This document shows, one piece after another, positions 1 to 12,539 of a stretch of 64,000 bases of DNA. Position numbers and translations under genes: made by a program. This DNA comes from Aplidium turbinatum. Taxonomy: Eukaryota; Chordata; Ascidiacea; Aplousobranchia; Polyclinidae. The stretch is from the NCBI GenBank assembly GCA_918807975.1, contig OU964924.1, positions 6,150,501-6,214,500 of the forward strand. The letters are read 5' to 3'. The notes below the pieces were generated by a model. It saw only the letters and a program-made list of their open reading frames with translations, was not told where the DNA came from and did not search any database. Every line of letters begins with the position of its first letter. Within the stretch, counting starts at the first letter, position 1.

Positions 1-1463
1 ATATCTGAATAACTGTGGTGTTTAAACACTTTATACACAAAAAATGTTAAAAAGTGATTAATGAATACTGTGTGTACAATCAACAATTTCAATAGCCTAG
101 AATATGGCAAAACACCATTTTGAATAATAATACACACAAGATTTTACTGATCTTTTAAGTTTTTATGTTGCTGTAGTTTGTTATGTAGTTTGAAAACTTA
201 ATAAAGTTAGCATTACATTTGTGTACGATGGATTTAATTTCTGCTGACAACCAAATAGCAAAGTTTCTGACATGTATTTTACCGTAAATTGTTGTGCAAA
301 ATTCTTTTAAGACACAAAACAAAATGAAAAGCATGTGTGATTTTAAAATCAAATAAATAAAAAATCGATGGGATTTTGCCTCTTGGCTTCTGCGATATTA
401 TTTATTCAGACTTGTGTGTTTTATAGAGTCTTCGGTACAACTTCTTATTTTTGTTATATTAACGTATTACATGTAGTTTTGTGTTTTCAATGTTGATAAA
501 TTATTTTATTTTAATACCGATAAATTTTGTTTTCTTATTTATTTTATTTATCAAGGTACGATGTAGTTGGCTGCATTGTACAATGTACATGTTCATTGGT
601 GCCATGTTGTTGAAATGTACGTTGATATTAAAGTATGTCTTGCAAAACTTTGGAGCTCAAAGCAGCAATATCCTATGAGAGACCACGTTTTATCTCGGGT
701 ATCGAGAAAACAGACAGGCCGGATTCATGGACTTCTTAAAGAAGTCCATGCCGGATTCAAGCCTCAGCCAATTAGAATTCAAGCCATTTGACATCGAAAC
801 GTAGGAAAACGTTTTTCCCCATATCTGTTATCCCTTTGACATACCAACCTCAATGTTTAATTTTCACGATAACCAGCAATATCGTATAGGTCTAATTACC
901 CCCACGATTGTTCAAACCAATAGAATTTTTTTACCAACCTATAGGTGGCATTAGGTAAATACTGCAATAATTTACTAAAATGAAAAGTTCTCTTCCTTGC
1001 GTGTTTCATACATAGAAGTAGACTAGGTCTAGTAAATTGATTCAGCATTTCTTAAAGTAACATTTTTCTTATTCACGATATTTTACCTGAACCACATAGG
1101 CTAATATCAACACCTGAACTGCTTATCATAACATTGTAAGACCACTTGGTTTGTGCCAGGCCATCAGTAGCCTACATTTCTTTGAAGAATTGTCTCTCCT
1201 GACATAATTCATCACGTTCTTCCGTTCCTCGTTATTTTCTGCGAAACTTTCCCAAGTGAGCTAATTATCGAGTCACGAAAATGTTTATAAAGTCTAGACT
1301 TCGACAAAAAAAATTATTTATGTACCTGAACTAATTACCGAAACATACTTTCCGCACAAGAGTAAATATCTCTGCGGCGGACCACACGTAAATCGGAATG
1401 GAATTCACATCCAACAAAGTTCTGTCCATATAAATCCAACACACAGTAACATTTATAGGGGGA
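1..1463. other. Gene-free left flank
   Basis: I see no supported gene here. Short open frames lack splice context, composition bias or family resemblance. The DNA is AT-rich. The only local structure is a small inverted duplication near 733-752 (GACTTCTTAAAGAAGTCC). Confidence 0.5.
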
Positions 1464-1645
1464 GTCCAGGAGGTACTTTTGGGCCCGGGCTAGATATGAT
1501 TTTAAGGGCCACAGCCTTTCCGAGAGGCCGAGAGCTTAAAGAAACCACGACACATTTTTTGTATACGGTGCATTTTTCATAGAAGTGTATTGATTTGGGG
1601 CTCTTGAGGATCTCATCGGTACCGGACCAAAAATACCTTCTCAAC
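1464..1645. repeat. Diverged dispersed repeat, copy 1
   Basis: This shares a series of blocks, in the same order, with 7537-7728: GTCCAGG..GTAC, a GGGCC block, an AAAGAAACCAC block, and CGGTACCGG(A/G)CCAAAA followed by TTCTCA. The two copies are clearly related but much diverged. No coding content or terminal repeats are visible, and the class is unknown. Confidence 0.5.
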
Positions 1646-1910
1646 GGCCTTGACGACACCAGTACCATATGATTATCTTTGCCGACACAGTCGTTGGTTG
1701 ATCTTAGCCGTTTTTTACTGGCGTCTGGGTTATTCTCTCAAGTATGCACCAATGAGATGTGTCATTTTCTTATTTGGACGTGTGATGGTGCGGACTGCAG
1801 GCCATTTACCCATTGTAGCCTACCATCTTTGATCCACTAAATGAAGTGGAAGGTTTGCGTGTTTTATGGATGTGGTTGAACAAACAGCGTTTTAAAAATT
1901 TACTAACTTC

Positions 1911-2666
1911 CCGAGATGGGCAAGATCACCTGTTTAGGTGATCTTGAAAATCAAGATCAAAATCACCAAGAATACGTGATCTTGAAGATCAAGATCACCC
2001 AACAGTGTGACCTTGAAGATCAAGATCGTGATCTTGAAGATCAAGATCTCTTTCAAGATCACTTTTTGGGGTATCGTAGAAAACAAAATTGAAAACAATA
2101 CAAAAGGCATAGCATCTATTTACACATTTTATGTATTATTTTTTTATTCTTAGCTTATATCTTAAACAATTCTTAGTCTGGTTGATTCACTGCAGTCTGC
2201 AATAAGCCACTTCACATGACCAAAGTCGACTAGAATCCATTTTTTAGCATCGCCAACCTAAACTTTTCAAACATCTAAAATTGGATCAACGAAAGCAAAC
2301 AAATTTGTAGAATTCTCAAAACAGAAATGTGAACAAATTTTAGTCATTTCAAAGCTTTTTCAATTTAGAAATGGCAACACTAACCAAACTCATTGAGATA
2401 TCAAATCAACTTTTATTAGACGCATGAGTCATATTACTAGTGGGTAAATGGTAGGAATTACCACTAATTAGACTACTTTGTACAGTACCAGTTCAACAAA
2501 ACATGTCTCTATAGTATATTATATAGTATTAGTAGGTCAATTGAAATTCCAAAGTGATCTTGATCTTATTGACTTTCAAGATCAAGATCACACAAAAAAA
2601 AGTGATCTTAGATCAAGATCACCAAAATAAAAGTGATCTTCAAGATCAAGATCACGCCCATCTCTG
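1911..2666. mobile_element. hAT-like non-autonomous element with GATCTTGA subterminal arrays (copy 1)
   Basis: The ends are inverted (CCGAGATGGGC and GCCCATCTCTG) and flanked by a perfect 8-bp target duplication, CTAACTTC, at 1903-1910 and 2667-2674, as expected for the hAT superfamily. About 150 bp inside the left end and 100 bp inside the right end consist of reiterated AAGATCAAGATCAC-type units, most of them self-complementary (GATCTTGA...TCAAGATC). The ~500 bp interior has no coding frame. A related copy in reverse orientation lies at 39855-41112. The arrays are plausible transposase-binding clusters, which is inference. Confidence 0.88.
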
Positions 2667-2674
2667 CTAACTTC

Positions 2675-4861
2675 CATATCGACAAGCCTAGAAACTTCTC
2701 ACAGTCACATCTAAAACTATATTTGCTTGAAACAATCTTATACCAAGTTTTTTAAACCAAAGATTTCAAGGATACCAAGTTTTTTGCAATTTGAAAAGGT
2801 TTTGTCGTACATAGCCTAACCCTAGTCCACAACGTAGAAATTAACGAACTGTTTTAGCATGATGTTGCCAGTTCGCCGTGGTTATAATTGCACTAGCTTT
2901 CGGAACACAGTTCCCTAGTAATGTGCTATGACGAATAGCCCTAGTCATTTACAGGCAGCAAGCCAAATTATAAAAGTAAATAATGTACCTATCGTTACAA
3001 AATAATAAGCTCATTAACTTTTCAGATTTTCATTAGGAAAGCATTTATTTTTTCTACTTTCTATGTTACTGTACATCATATCAGCCAAGATATAAAAAAC
3101 ATTACTACGCCAAAAATGCCTAAAAAGTAAGCAAAAAAGATCATATTTGTAAAATTTTACTGCATGCCTTACAATTTTGATGAAATCAGAAATCTTTGAG
3201 GAACAGCGAATTTATGTGTAGAAATTGAAAATGTTGATAGCAGAACCTCCTCGCCCTCTTAATTTCAATATTCGAACCCACTGTTCGTTTCCAAACTTTT
3301 GCAACTCTGCTGAGGATTGCAGAGGAGAGCTCAGCATGAGTTGCTAATATAATTTGCCTATTCGCCGCTCTTTTACGACACTGTGAAGTAAATGGGACAA
3401 AGGCATGCGGAATTAAAACTGCTTGCAAAACAAAAATCGCTATCTGGGGATATTCCATTATGAAAGTTATAAGTTATTACGGACACTAGTAACATGTTTG
3501 TTTCTTTAGACAATGAATTTTTTAAACTATTCCAGTATTAGGCTATACATAAAAATCAGATAAACGTGGCAGTTAACTAAGTAAAAATGGTTAAATGTAG
3601 AGAAGACAGTCGGAAACAGAAAAATGCCGTCAGCTGCAGCGCGGGTCAGGTGTATGCTGATTGCTGAAGCACCGCTGCATAGCACTTCAAGTCTGCTTTC
3701 CTGCACTGCAGGATAAAGATATACTGTAAAATCAAGACATTGGTTTCATGGTGAGTTTCAAGCCTCAATTTTTGCACAACAGCTCATCCAATTATCTCAG
3801 CTAAGTGAGGCTCAAAATGCAAGAAAAGCTATAAAACCTAAGGCAAATTTGCGAAATTTTCCTAGGCAGAGCATGCCCCCAGTTCCCCTTAGAATGGCTA
3901 TGATCCTCACTCCATTGCATGCCTATGAAAATCAACCAGCATAAGCCACTGCCTTTAGTGTAGTGATATAATGCTGATACAATTTTGAATTAAATGCTAC
4001 ACGTCAGTTTTATGTCTTTTTACCTGTCTGTGACTCTGTGGGTCCACCTTGTGTTCAACAATGTTTAGGAATTTAGGATCAAACCTTATCGCAATTACTT
4101 TGAAAACCGCGAAACCGTCCTAAAAATGCTTTGTAACTGCTTATTTTGATCTCTGGAACACTCCTGGCACCAGAGGTTATTCTTAATAGTCTACATTCGA
4201 ATTAAATACACTTTGGAGTAGTTTTGATACAGTTTTCAAATACAAGTGCCCGAAGTGCATGTGTTTTATTATGGGTTATTTAGGCTAACCCTGCCACAGA
4301 TCACACGAACCTTAGATTAATCCTAATGGTAACGCTAGAATCCGACGAAGAAAAATGAGAATAGTCGAGAACCGGCTGTGCTTTTCAAACTACTACACTG
4401 GCTCTGTTCATGGATGGACCTCTGCGGCACTATGTGGGCAACTGGGCATGGACTATAGCTATGTGAATTCATTGCGGTACTGTAGTCGCTCAGTTGTAGG
4501 CCTGTAATTTAACCTTCTTTGGCTGCATTTTCGGTTTTGAAAAAACAACTAAATAAATGCATTTACCCTGTGATGTCACAAAGAAACTGGCCGATGCCTT
4601 TAGTTATTATTTGCAGTGTTACAATTTTTTAAACAGATGAAGGCTTAGGAGCTGAAAAAATGTTAAGATGTTGTAGCCTACAATGTACAACTGAGCTAAA
4701 ACAGGTGGTCCAGGTGCAGGGTTCATAATGTGGGCTAATATCCACTGAAGCTTGGTTGTTAATAGTGTTTATTTACCGTACGGTTGTGTTAAGTTTTTTC
4801 TGTTGCTGCACAATTACTTGGAATTACAAATATGGATACCTGAATACTGAATAGTTCAAAA
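2675..4861. other. Intergenic, with a SINE tail fragment
   Basis: No gene is supported. Positions 3590-3725 match the 3' half of the SINE at 30063-30390: both contain GTCGGAAACAGA or its variant, GCCGTC(A/G)GCTGCAG, GGGTCAGGTGTATG and TGCAGGATAAA. The 90-residue minus-strand frame at 3186-3458 resembles nothing I recognise. The last few hundred bases should hold the fucosyltransferase promoter, but I see no clear TATA box. Confidence 0.5.
3590..3725 (+). repeat. SINE fragment (family 2), 3' part
   Basis: The fragment aligns with the tail half of the full-length SINE at 30063-30390, with the same order of blocks ending in TGCAGGATAAA. The tRNA-like head is missing, so this is a 5'-truncated copy. 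Confidence 0.7.
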
Positions 4862-7342
4862 ATGGGTATGAAAAGATTAGGGATGTGTGTCGGGTTCCTG
4901 ATTTTATATGCTTGTATAATTGGAATAAGTTATATTGTATATTCCATCGTATTGTACCAGTCTTATAAGCTCTACATTCCCGAACAACCAGACTTAATGC
5001 ATGCAGTTATTATGGAGCACGCTCGTGCGACAAGGAACAGCTGGAAAGTTTCCAACGTAAAACCAAAACCAACTTTGCTTTTGTTTTGGGGAAATATGAC
5101 AACAGATAATTTGTATTTGGATGAAAAAAACTCGGAAAAATGTACAATAACATACGATCGGAACAAAATTTCAATGGCTAAAGCAATTATATTTGATTCT
5201 TCAACTATAAAAGCAATAGATTTACCTTGGCGATACAAAAGGTAAGATCGAGATGACGAGGTCACCACTAAAACTGGCCTGTGTGTAGTCTACCATTGAC
5301 CACTTGAATTCTTTCTCACACAGGAGTGTGCAAAATACAGTAGACTTTATTTGAGCGAGGTGAAACCAAGACAAAGCACAAAATTTATATTTATCACAAC
5401 GTTTTATAATGCTATCACAACGTTTTAATGACATTGTGTTACATGTTGAATGACGTTTCATAAATGTTTGACTGCATTCAGTAGCTGTAATTTTATGAAC
5501 AAACTCTTCATTTTAGATATTGAAATACTTGCTCTTCCTGCAGTTGCTTTTGCTCCTTTCAATTCTAACGTAATTTGCCAATGCTTGACATTTGTCACAT
5601 TAAGAACTGGGAAGCAGCTGACTCGATGACTGATATAGTCTTTCGCTGCTTCCTGTCTGTTGTGGTATTTAGATAGCTATGGTACTATTTTATTCGTATT
5701 GTGTATAGTTGTACCGTACTATTGTCGCAACAGACAAAATAAAAGGTTTCTCTCTTTCTCTCTCCCCTAAAATTGCTATTTAGCAAAATTACGTCACTAA
5801 GTAGAACTACGTTTTTATTTTTTCATTTTTATCAACCCTGTTGCTAAACTTTATAACAAGTTCTTCCATTGTTTGTTCAGAAAACCGGAGCAAATTTACA
5901 TTTGGGCAAATAGAGATGCTCCAAGCTCAATTTTCCGTAAACTCAAACTCCGTAATGAAACCATTGAACCGTATAGCATGGGCTTTTTCAACTGGACCAT
6001 GACGTATAGACTCGATGCCGACGTTGTATGGAGACATGGTTTTCGTGGCGATTTGCTGCAAAAACTACCAAAAGGAAAAGCAGTTGTGAATGAAATTATA
6101 CGACAAAAAACTCACTTGGCTGTAAGTTACAAAAGTAGCCTAATATATAATTCAGTGTTTTCAATATTCAGCCGTCATTGCTGTGCTTTAGATTTTGCAA
6201 GCAATTTTTTTTGCAAAACCCTAACAAAGTTTGAAAATTTTAAACTCGATTTATAGCAGAACCAAACTCTGATTTCGGTTTAGCCTATTTTTTTCAGTTT
6301 CATATCAGGGCTTATTTAATTGCTGCTGTGAATTTATTAGTAACACTGCTGCAGGCTACTGCTGTTCCTGTGAATTGTAAACTAGTAGACTACTAACCAG
6401 GCTAAGGCTAGAGTTAAGGCCAGCGAGGAATTTCCAGGAGGTGCAGGACCTAAGTGTTGACTATTTTGTCGATGAATTGGCAATTTAAAATTGGATACTT
6501 AAAATTTTGCCCAGTGTGGCCACTGGCCACTTTTCAATTTGAACAATAAAACATGCTGTGTGAATATGATTCTTAAATTTTAAAGAAATATCGTAGGCCT
6601 TTTGATTTTTGATATTATTGTAATTCTCATCTTTTTTATGTCTGAAGTGTTTCCTGCTTGTTTTAAGCAAGAACGCTCTTTAATAAATATCAATATGCGA
6701 AGAAAATTAGCAAGTAAGTTGTTTATGTTGATATGATGTGCTGTTTAGATATGGATTGTCAACGACTGTCAGTACACTAAGACAGCAAAGTATGGGATAG
6801 CTTTCATCAATGACTTGATCAAAGCTGGACTGGACATCACAAGAAAGGGATCTTGCTTTCAAAGCAGCGTCTTGGACCAAGATAACGATATTGCTATCCA
6901 AAAGCACAAGTTTTACTTTGCCTTTGAAGACACCTACCACTGCAAAGGCTACATTGGCGAAAAGTTTTGGTCCGATGCGCTGCAAAATGGAGTCGTACCA
7001 ATCGTGATGGGACCACTGCGGAACGACGTTGTTAAAGTGGCTCCTCTTAACTCTTTCATCTACATTGAAGACTTCGCATTCCCAGACCACTTGGTAAAGT
7101 ACCTGCGGCTCCTCGATCACCATGAAGACGCGTACAGGAAGTTCTTCCGCTGGAGAGAAAGTGAGGACATCACTGATGAAGATATGATGCAAATGATTGA
7201 AGAAAAACACAAAGGAGTTGAGGTTCAGCGTAAACCAAAAAGCCTGTGCGACCGTGTAATCGAGAATAACTCTACCAAAACAGTGACGTCACTTCTCGAT
7301 GAAATATACGGCGATGACGACAGAGAGTGCTTAGAATCTTGA
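4862..7342 (+). CDS. Alpha-1,3-fucosyltransferase (GT10), three exons
   Basis: This enzyme transfers fucose from GDP-fucose to GlcNAc of Golgi glycans. Exons are 4862-5241, 5881-6121 and 6749-7342 (stop included), 404 aa. Both introns are GT-AG and the phases join exactly: AG+A makes Arg127, and the second junction is phase 0. Residues about 10-33 form one hydrophobic segment after a short basic N-terminus, so this is a type II Golgi membrane protein. Family marks include FFNWTMTYR (about 162-170), FYFAFEDTYHCKGYIGEKFW (about 262-281), GVVPIVMGP (about 288) and SFIYIEDFAFPDHLVKYL. The C-terminal SLCDRV block is also typical. The length is usual for animal GT10 enzymes. It converges with the mannosidase II gene. 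GT10 subfamilies (antennary versus core alpha-1,3) cannot be separated from motifs alone, so no gene symbol is given. Confidence 0.95.
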
Positions 7343-7536
7343 CTGGTGGAATATTTTACAGAATATTGAACAGCACCATTTTGCTCTGTTGCAACACTTT
7401 TGTTCAATTTAACCACAATACGTAACTATGATTCTCAATTTCATTTATGAAATTTACAAGGTGCTTGCTGTGCAGAATTCCTCGATTAGTTTTACTTGTG
7501 TTTTCATGCTCAGCCTACTAATAGCTGCAGCCAGTA

Positions 7537-7728
7537 GCGTCCAGGGAGTACATTTAAACCCGGGAAAATTTTATGGCCCCGTAATATTTTCAAAGAGCCT
7601 AGGAACTTAAAAAGAAACCACAGCGTATTCTTTGGACACAATGCTGTTTTATTATAACTGTCTTCATTTAGAGCCCGAAATTCTCATTGGTACCGGGCCA
7701 AAATTATTTTCTCAGAGGGTCTGGTTGC
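7537..7728. repeat. Diverged dispersed repeat, copy 2
   Basis: Second copy of the repeat at 1464-1645, in the same orientation, beginning about 200 bp after the fucosyltransferase stop. It includes GTCCAGGGAGTAC, AAAGAAACCAC and GGTACCGGGCCAAAAT. It may lie in the 3' UTR of the fucosyltransferase transcript. Confidence 0.5.
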
Positions 7729-7829
7729 TGCTGAACAAATCAAAGTTGCTGTTTTACAACATCCTGGTAGCATTATAATACGGTTTTCATATCTAGGCTT
7801 GCGCCTGGTGATTGGATATTTAGATTATG

Positions 7830-7990
7830 TGCATGGGAAGGCAAGGAAGCTAATCTTCGTGTCCATCTTCAGGCAAGTCATAAAAGTATTCTGCGAAAAA
7901 CACAGCCGTATATTCTTAAACGGTGTCGAACCGGTAGCCTATCCCTTGGAGTGCCGTACAAGGGCCCTCACCACTCGGCCGTGCAGTCAT
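7830..7990 (-). repeat. tRNA-derived SINE (family 1), reverse orientation
   Basis: Read on the minus strand it starts GCACGGCCGAGTGGTGAGG (tRNA A-box-like) and has GGTTCGACACCG (B-box-like), then the body GGACACGAAGATTAGCTTCC. The same order occurs at 14628, 27519, 55196 and 63757. It ends in the GGAAGGCAAGGAAG block seen in the other copies. Confidence 0.8.
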
Positions 7991-8132
7991 AAGACCACCG
8001 GGCATAAAACGATCAATGGATTCAAACCATTTTATTTTTTACATTTTCTTTTTCCCTTTATATCTTAAATTTTTCTGAAGGTGTTGCGACCGTGCTAAGT
8101 TTTTTTCAACTCAACATCTTACTTCGGTTCGG

Positions 8133-9125
8133 TCACAAGCACGTTTTAACGTTCGCGTTTTGTCGCTTCTACCTTTGCTATTTTCAGTGTTGTACGTTGG
8201 ACGGCGTCAACTTTTTGTTGACGCTGAGGCTAGCGCCGTCATTATTTCTTTAATTGACGGAAGTGATAGCGCCGTCAACTATTTTGCCGATTTTAAAGCG
8301 TCAAGCGCTATGCGTCATTTTTTGTTATATCGTTTCACAATGAGAGTTTCATAATGTATTTTGGCCAGCGCGACTCATCCGAATTACCGGCTTTCGCGTT
8401 GGTTGGTATGGCTACTTGGAATACAAGCGAAAGAAGTTCGCCAAATGGTGATTACTCATATCGTGAGCAGTATCAAAAACGAAGGATCAGAGAGAGAAAG
8501 CGAAAAATCAATGAATGTCATCGCGGAGGCTGAAGAAACGTTATTTCAAGAGCTCTATGCCCCTGAAAAGAGCGATTTTGTTGCAGTGGACCTCGTTAAA
8601 AGATTTATATATGCTAAACCATCCATCACCCATCGCTTGGAACAGTGATACATTTCCGAGTGAACGTTTTCAAGGCATGTTTTTGAAATACAACACACCA
8701 ATACCATCCAGCGCTGCTGTGGAACACATGTTTTCACTTGGAAAGGACATTTTGCGTCCCAAACGCAGCAGATTGTCAGACAAACGTTTTGAAATGCTTG
8801 TGTTTCTACAAGGAAATAACTAATAGGCCAAGCGGCTAATTACAATACAGTCTCAAAACATAATACCTGCTCTTTATTCATAGCTATTGTTACGCCTAAA
8901 CTTGGTTGAAATAATTCCGTTTTGTGAGACCCTGGCTAAAATAGCGCTAGAAACTAGCGCTGACGCCGTCGATTTCTTTGAGAGCTGACGCAGTACTTTA
9001 CGCCGTAAAGTTTTTAGGCAATTCGTGCTGACGCCGTCAATTTATTTCATTGACGCGTACAACACTGGCTATGTTGACGTGTCTTGTTTTTGATTTGATG
9101 GTCAGAAATAAAAAACAACTGAACT
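8133..9125 (+). repeat. Dispersed repeat split by a hAT insertion
   Basis: The two flanks, 8133-8184 and 9068-9125, together match 35985-36097. Shared blocks are CACGTT(T/A)(T/C)AACG, CGCGTTTTGTCGCTTCTACC and ATGGTCAGAAA(T/C)AAAAA followed by CAACTGAACTGA-like sequence. The hAT element at 8185-9067 sits between them, so it inserted after this repeat. The repeat often lies next to family 1 SINE sequence and may be a SINE tail variant. Confidence 0.6.
8185..9067 (+). mobile_element. hAT transposon remnant with transposase C-terminus
   Basis: Terminal inverted repeats CAGTGTTGTACG and CGTACAACACTG are flanked by near-identical 8-bp duplications, GCTATTTT (8177-8184) and GCTATGTT (9068-9075). 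The subterminal regions are rich in GACGGCGTCAAC and CTGACGCCGTC motifs, probably transposase sites. Positions 8646-8823 read as the hAT dimerisation domain: IPSSAAVEHMFSLGKDILRP then SRLSDKRFEMLVFL. Only this C-terminal piece is present, with a frame shift relative to the upstream frame at 8361-8648, so the copy is internally deleted and non-autonomous. Confidence 0.88.
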
Positions 9126-9366
9126 GAAACCACCAGTTATTGAGTAACTGCGCTATCTTTTCAGCGCCCTGAGAAACGGAATACGATCATCCCATTGCAA
9201 CGGAGGTATGTTGCATTTCATTGAAACTTTTAACTTGACATTATTCTTGTTATTCATATTTGTTGTAATTACAGTGGAACTCGCCTACAGTGACTCTGAA
9301 AAAGAGGTTCGAAATAGTGTCACTGCAGCGAAATGTCTAAGTGATTAGCGGAAATTATTTCCAAAG

Positions 9367-9448
9367 AGCAAAATCTGTCGCTCTTCCATTGATCCAAGAT
9401 CTGCAGACGTTGAATCAATGTAAAAATGGCAGATTTTGCTGTCTGGGT
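9367..9448. mobile_element. Palindromic MITE (family P), copy 1
   Basis: An ~85-bp near-palindrome whose consensus runs CAGACAGCAAAATCCGTC, a T-rich spacer, ACATTGATTCAACGTC, centre TGCA, and then the complement back. Here the right arm is well preserved (GGCAGATTTTGCTGTCTGGG) and the left arm is degraded. Confidence 0.75.
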
Positions 9449-9783
9449 TATAGTCGAATTCTACCTCCTGTAGTTCAAAAACAGGATTTTGCAGCAGATG
9501 TCACGATAGACGAATTCCATTGTTCCGTTGCAAAGGAATTGCACTTCTATATCGCTGGTAATCGTCTCATGCGGTACAAACTGTCTAAAGAGTAGCATAC
9601 AACATTCAAAGAGCTTTAATATTGACTGAATTCAAATGACAAAATGCGTATATCACTTGCAAAAACAACGCAAAGGCAGAAATGGATTGCGATCACTGGT
9701 GCGTGTCGTGACATCACAGTGACGTCATCTAAAATAAGGTATGCTAAACGAGCACATGATTCAACCCAATTGCTTAAATATAT

Positions 9784-9868
9784 AGTCAGCAAAATCTGTC
9801 ATTTTTACATTAATTCAACGTCTGCAGACGTTGAATTAATATAAAAATGACGGATTTTGCTATCTGGG
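9784..9868. mobile_element. Palindromic MITE (family P), copy 2
   Basis: Near-complete copy: CAGCAAAATCTGTC on the left, TTAATTCAACGTCTGCAGAC at the centre, GACGGATTTTGCTATCTGGG on the right. The arms share a copy-specific change, TTAATTCAA on the left with TTGAATTAA on the right, where other copies have TTGATTCAA and TTGAATCAA. Confidence 0.85.
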
Positions 9869-10669
9869 ATAAGTGATCAGTTGCAGAAAATATTGCAGCA
9901 TGAGAAGAAACTTAAAGTTTTTAGTATAATATTCATAGATACCTTTTAGACCGCATTGAAACTTTTCTCACAAAAATAATTATAACTTTAAATAAAACAA
10001 ATTCCAGTCACACGGCCAATTGTTTTCAGCCAACTGAATATCCTGGGCATCTGCATTGATTAATATTAAATATAGTGAACAAACAATTGTAAAATTCTAC
10101 ATCGGTGGAACCGTGAAATCTGAAATGAACACAAACCAAAATGGAAGGGGCGCTACCAACTTGAACGACTTTAAAAGCCGTTTGGGGGGAGATAGTTGAA
10201 AACACTCTTTTCTATTGCACTTTATGATAGACTTGTTGTTCTTGGACAAACTTTTGAAAGGAAAAAAAAATGCACGAAAGACACTCAGCGGCGACGATAA
10301 AAACAAATATGCTATTTTAAAATTGTTCGAAATTCAAACAATTGAATTGCTAAGTTGGTTCACTAAAACAATTTTCACTGATGATGTCATTAATATTTGT
10401 AAATTCACACCTTATACATAGAATGCACTGTTTGTGTATGGGTGAGATTACTTTGCACATCATAAAAGTTTACAGGTGTTAAACATATCAAACAATGTAA
10501 CACAAATCATCGAAAAAATGTGTTACCCCTTTTGCACGGGAGTTGGAACGAGTTGTTGCGGCATATTGTGCAAAAACGTTACAAAACTAACTGGTTGAAA
10601 CCAGTTCCAGTGCTGGGTGGTTAACAGTAATGGAAGCTAAGACTAAAGATAAGGGGCAGAAACACATAC

Positions 10670-10757
10670 CCAGCCAGAAATATTCGCCATTTCCACACTA
10701 AATCAACGTCTGCCGACGTTGAATCAATGTGAAAATGACTGATTTCACTGTACGGGT
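10670..10757. mobile_element. Palindromic MITE (family P), copy 3
   Basis: Full-length but diverged: CCCAGCCAGAAATATTCGCC, the central AATCAACGTCTGCCGACGTT, and GACTGATTTCACTGTACGGG. The hairpin arms remain mostly complementary. Confidence 0.75.
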
Positions 10758-12539
10758 GGAATCGGAATGAGGTAATGCACATACTGTGAAAGCATCCCAC
10801 CAAAACAATGGGAGTTTTAACGAGTTTTACGTAGAAAATTTTCAATTGATTTTATGCTTTTATGTCTGGACAACGTGAACAAACTGAAGTTGCAACACTC
10901 TTGCATAAAGCTAACAATTGCACACACCATTTAAAATAAACAGTGTAATTAATTGGAGCAGTAAAAAATAACTTTTTTTGCTTGTTTTAATGGAAAACGA
11001 TCGGTGTTTCTAGTCAAGGGTTGTGTATGATGGTGGAGGTTTGGATTACATGGACAAAAAAAGACAAGGATGCGAACTTTTGTGTTCGTCTTCAAGCAAT
11101 TCCAGTCGGTGTTTTAGACGGGAGTCGAACCCAAGTGCTTCAGAGCATCAGTCTAACTGTCTTTGAGGCTGTACAAATGAGTAAAGACCATTTGTCGTCA
11201 ACCTATGTGACGAAATATGATGTTTTTGATTATTCTCCAGCCAGCAAATCAGTCCTTTTTTGTTTTGTACGTTGTTACTTCATTGTAATGTAAGAAAAAA
11301 GCCTGTTTGCTGGTTGGGTTTTTCTCGTCTGAGCAGTCATACGATATTTGAGGACTCCCTGTCTCTTCGAGATACAATGGTCGTCCGTGACGGATAGTCA
11401 ACAACAGAGTTAAGAACAAAACTTCTAGAGTCAAGACATTATATGTAATGAAAAGAAAATCCTCAACCAGAGATGTTAAAGCATCAAATTTACGAGATTT
11501 TTACTTTGTCAAGAGTGGAATGCAATGGGCTTTGAAAAAAATAAAATGCGTTTAAAACTCACAGAAAGTTGGCTTTCACTTGCATAAGTTCAACTTAAAA
11601 AGATATGTCTGTGTAATTGTGAACTATGCTGGAAAAAGTTAAACTCTGCACAAACTGATGACCGGACAAGTTACAAAACTTTGAGGAACGAAGTAAAAAA
11701 GTAAACGTCATTAAGTGTTTTACCGCGGTATCAAACCAGAGCCCTCTTTACTTCAAGCTGGCCGTTGAAGTTCGGCTTTAACAGAACGTCAGAGTAGGAA
11801 GATATTGCAAAATGTCAGGAATGTTAAGAAAAATAAAGGAAAAACTATGAACAAAGTCATGACACCATCAAGCATATAATGTGTTGTGTAATGTAGAAAT
11901 ATTTCTTCGAGTTTCTACGACTCAGATCGCAAAATCCGTTATGTTGTTGTTGTTTGAGTATTGCAAACCAGCTGACGCTATGTCCCATTCATGCTGTTGT
12001 CGGTAGAAAGCTACTTGATACAAATTCGACTTTAAAAGAAGAAAACGCGAATAGTTTTGTTGCTAACATCCACAACTGCAACAGTAGGCTAACAATGTTG
12101 ACACTAAAGCAACGTTTTCAGTCTTAAAAATGAGACCTTTTCTATTCCGGACAGTATAAATGCTGACGGCAATGCCTCCGCAACTGGACGTCATCTTTTC
12201 ATGCGCAATGACTCGGCCAGAAGTACAGCAAGTGACATTATTGCGCTGTGTATGGCGCTTTCAATGCAAAAGGGATGATAGTGGTATGATGCAGTGATGG
12301 GTTTGCTTTTTAAGGACACTGTTTGCTCACTTAAATATCGCATGGTTTCTTTCGGGAAAGCACTCAGTGTACTGGTTTTCGCAATCCTAATCACCTCTTC
12401 TCAAGGGAAGACGAATCCTATCTCAAATACCGACAAAACACTTGTAATGAAAGAGAGAAAATGCAACGTTGTGAAATTTAAAAGTAAACTGGCGAATGGT
12501 GCATGAACCGCTTTAGTGACCTTGAAGCCACGAGATGAC
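10758..12539. other. Intergenic between repeats and the mannosidase 3' end
   Basis: No gene or structured repeat is supported. The minus-strand 3' UTR and polyadenylation site of the mannosidase gene must lie in the right part, but I could not single out a convincing polyadenylation signal. Open frames at 11021-11293 and 12191-12506 lack family resemblance or splice context. Confidence 0.45.

Noticed and set aside
12191-12506. Small open frames on both strands just 3' of the mannosidase gene
   Set aside because: They overlap each other, lack splice or family support, and fall where the 3' UTR is expected.
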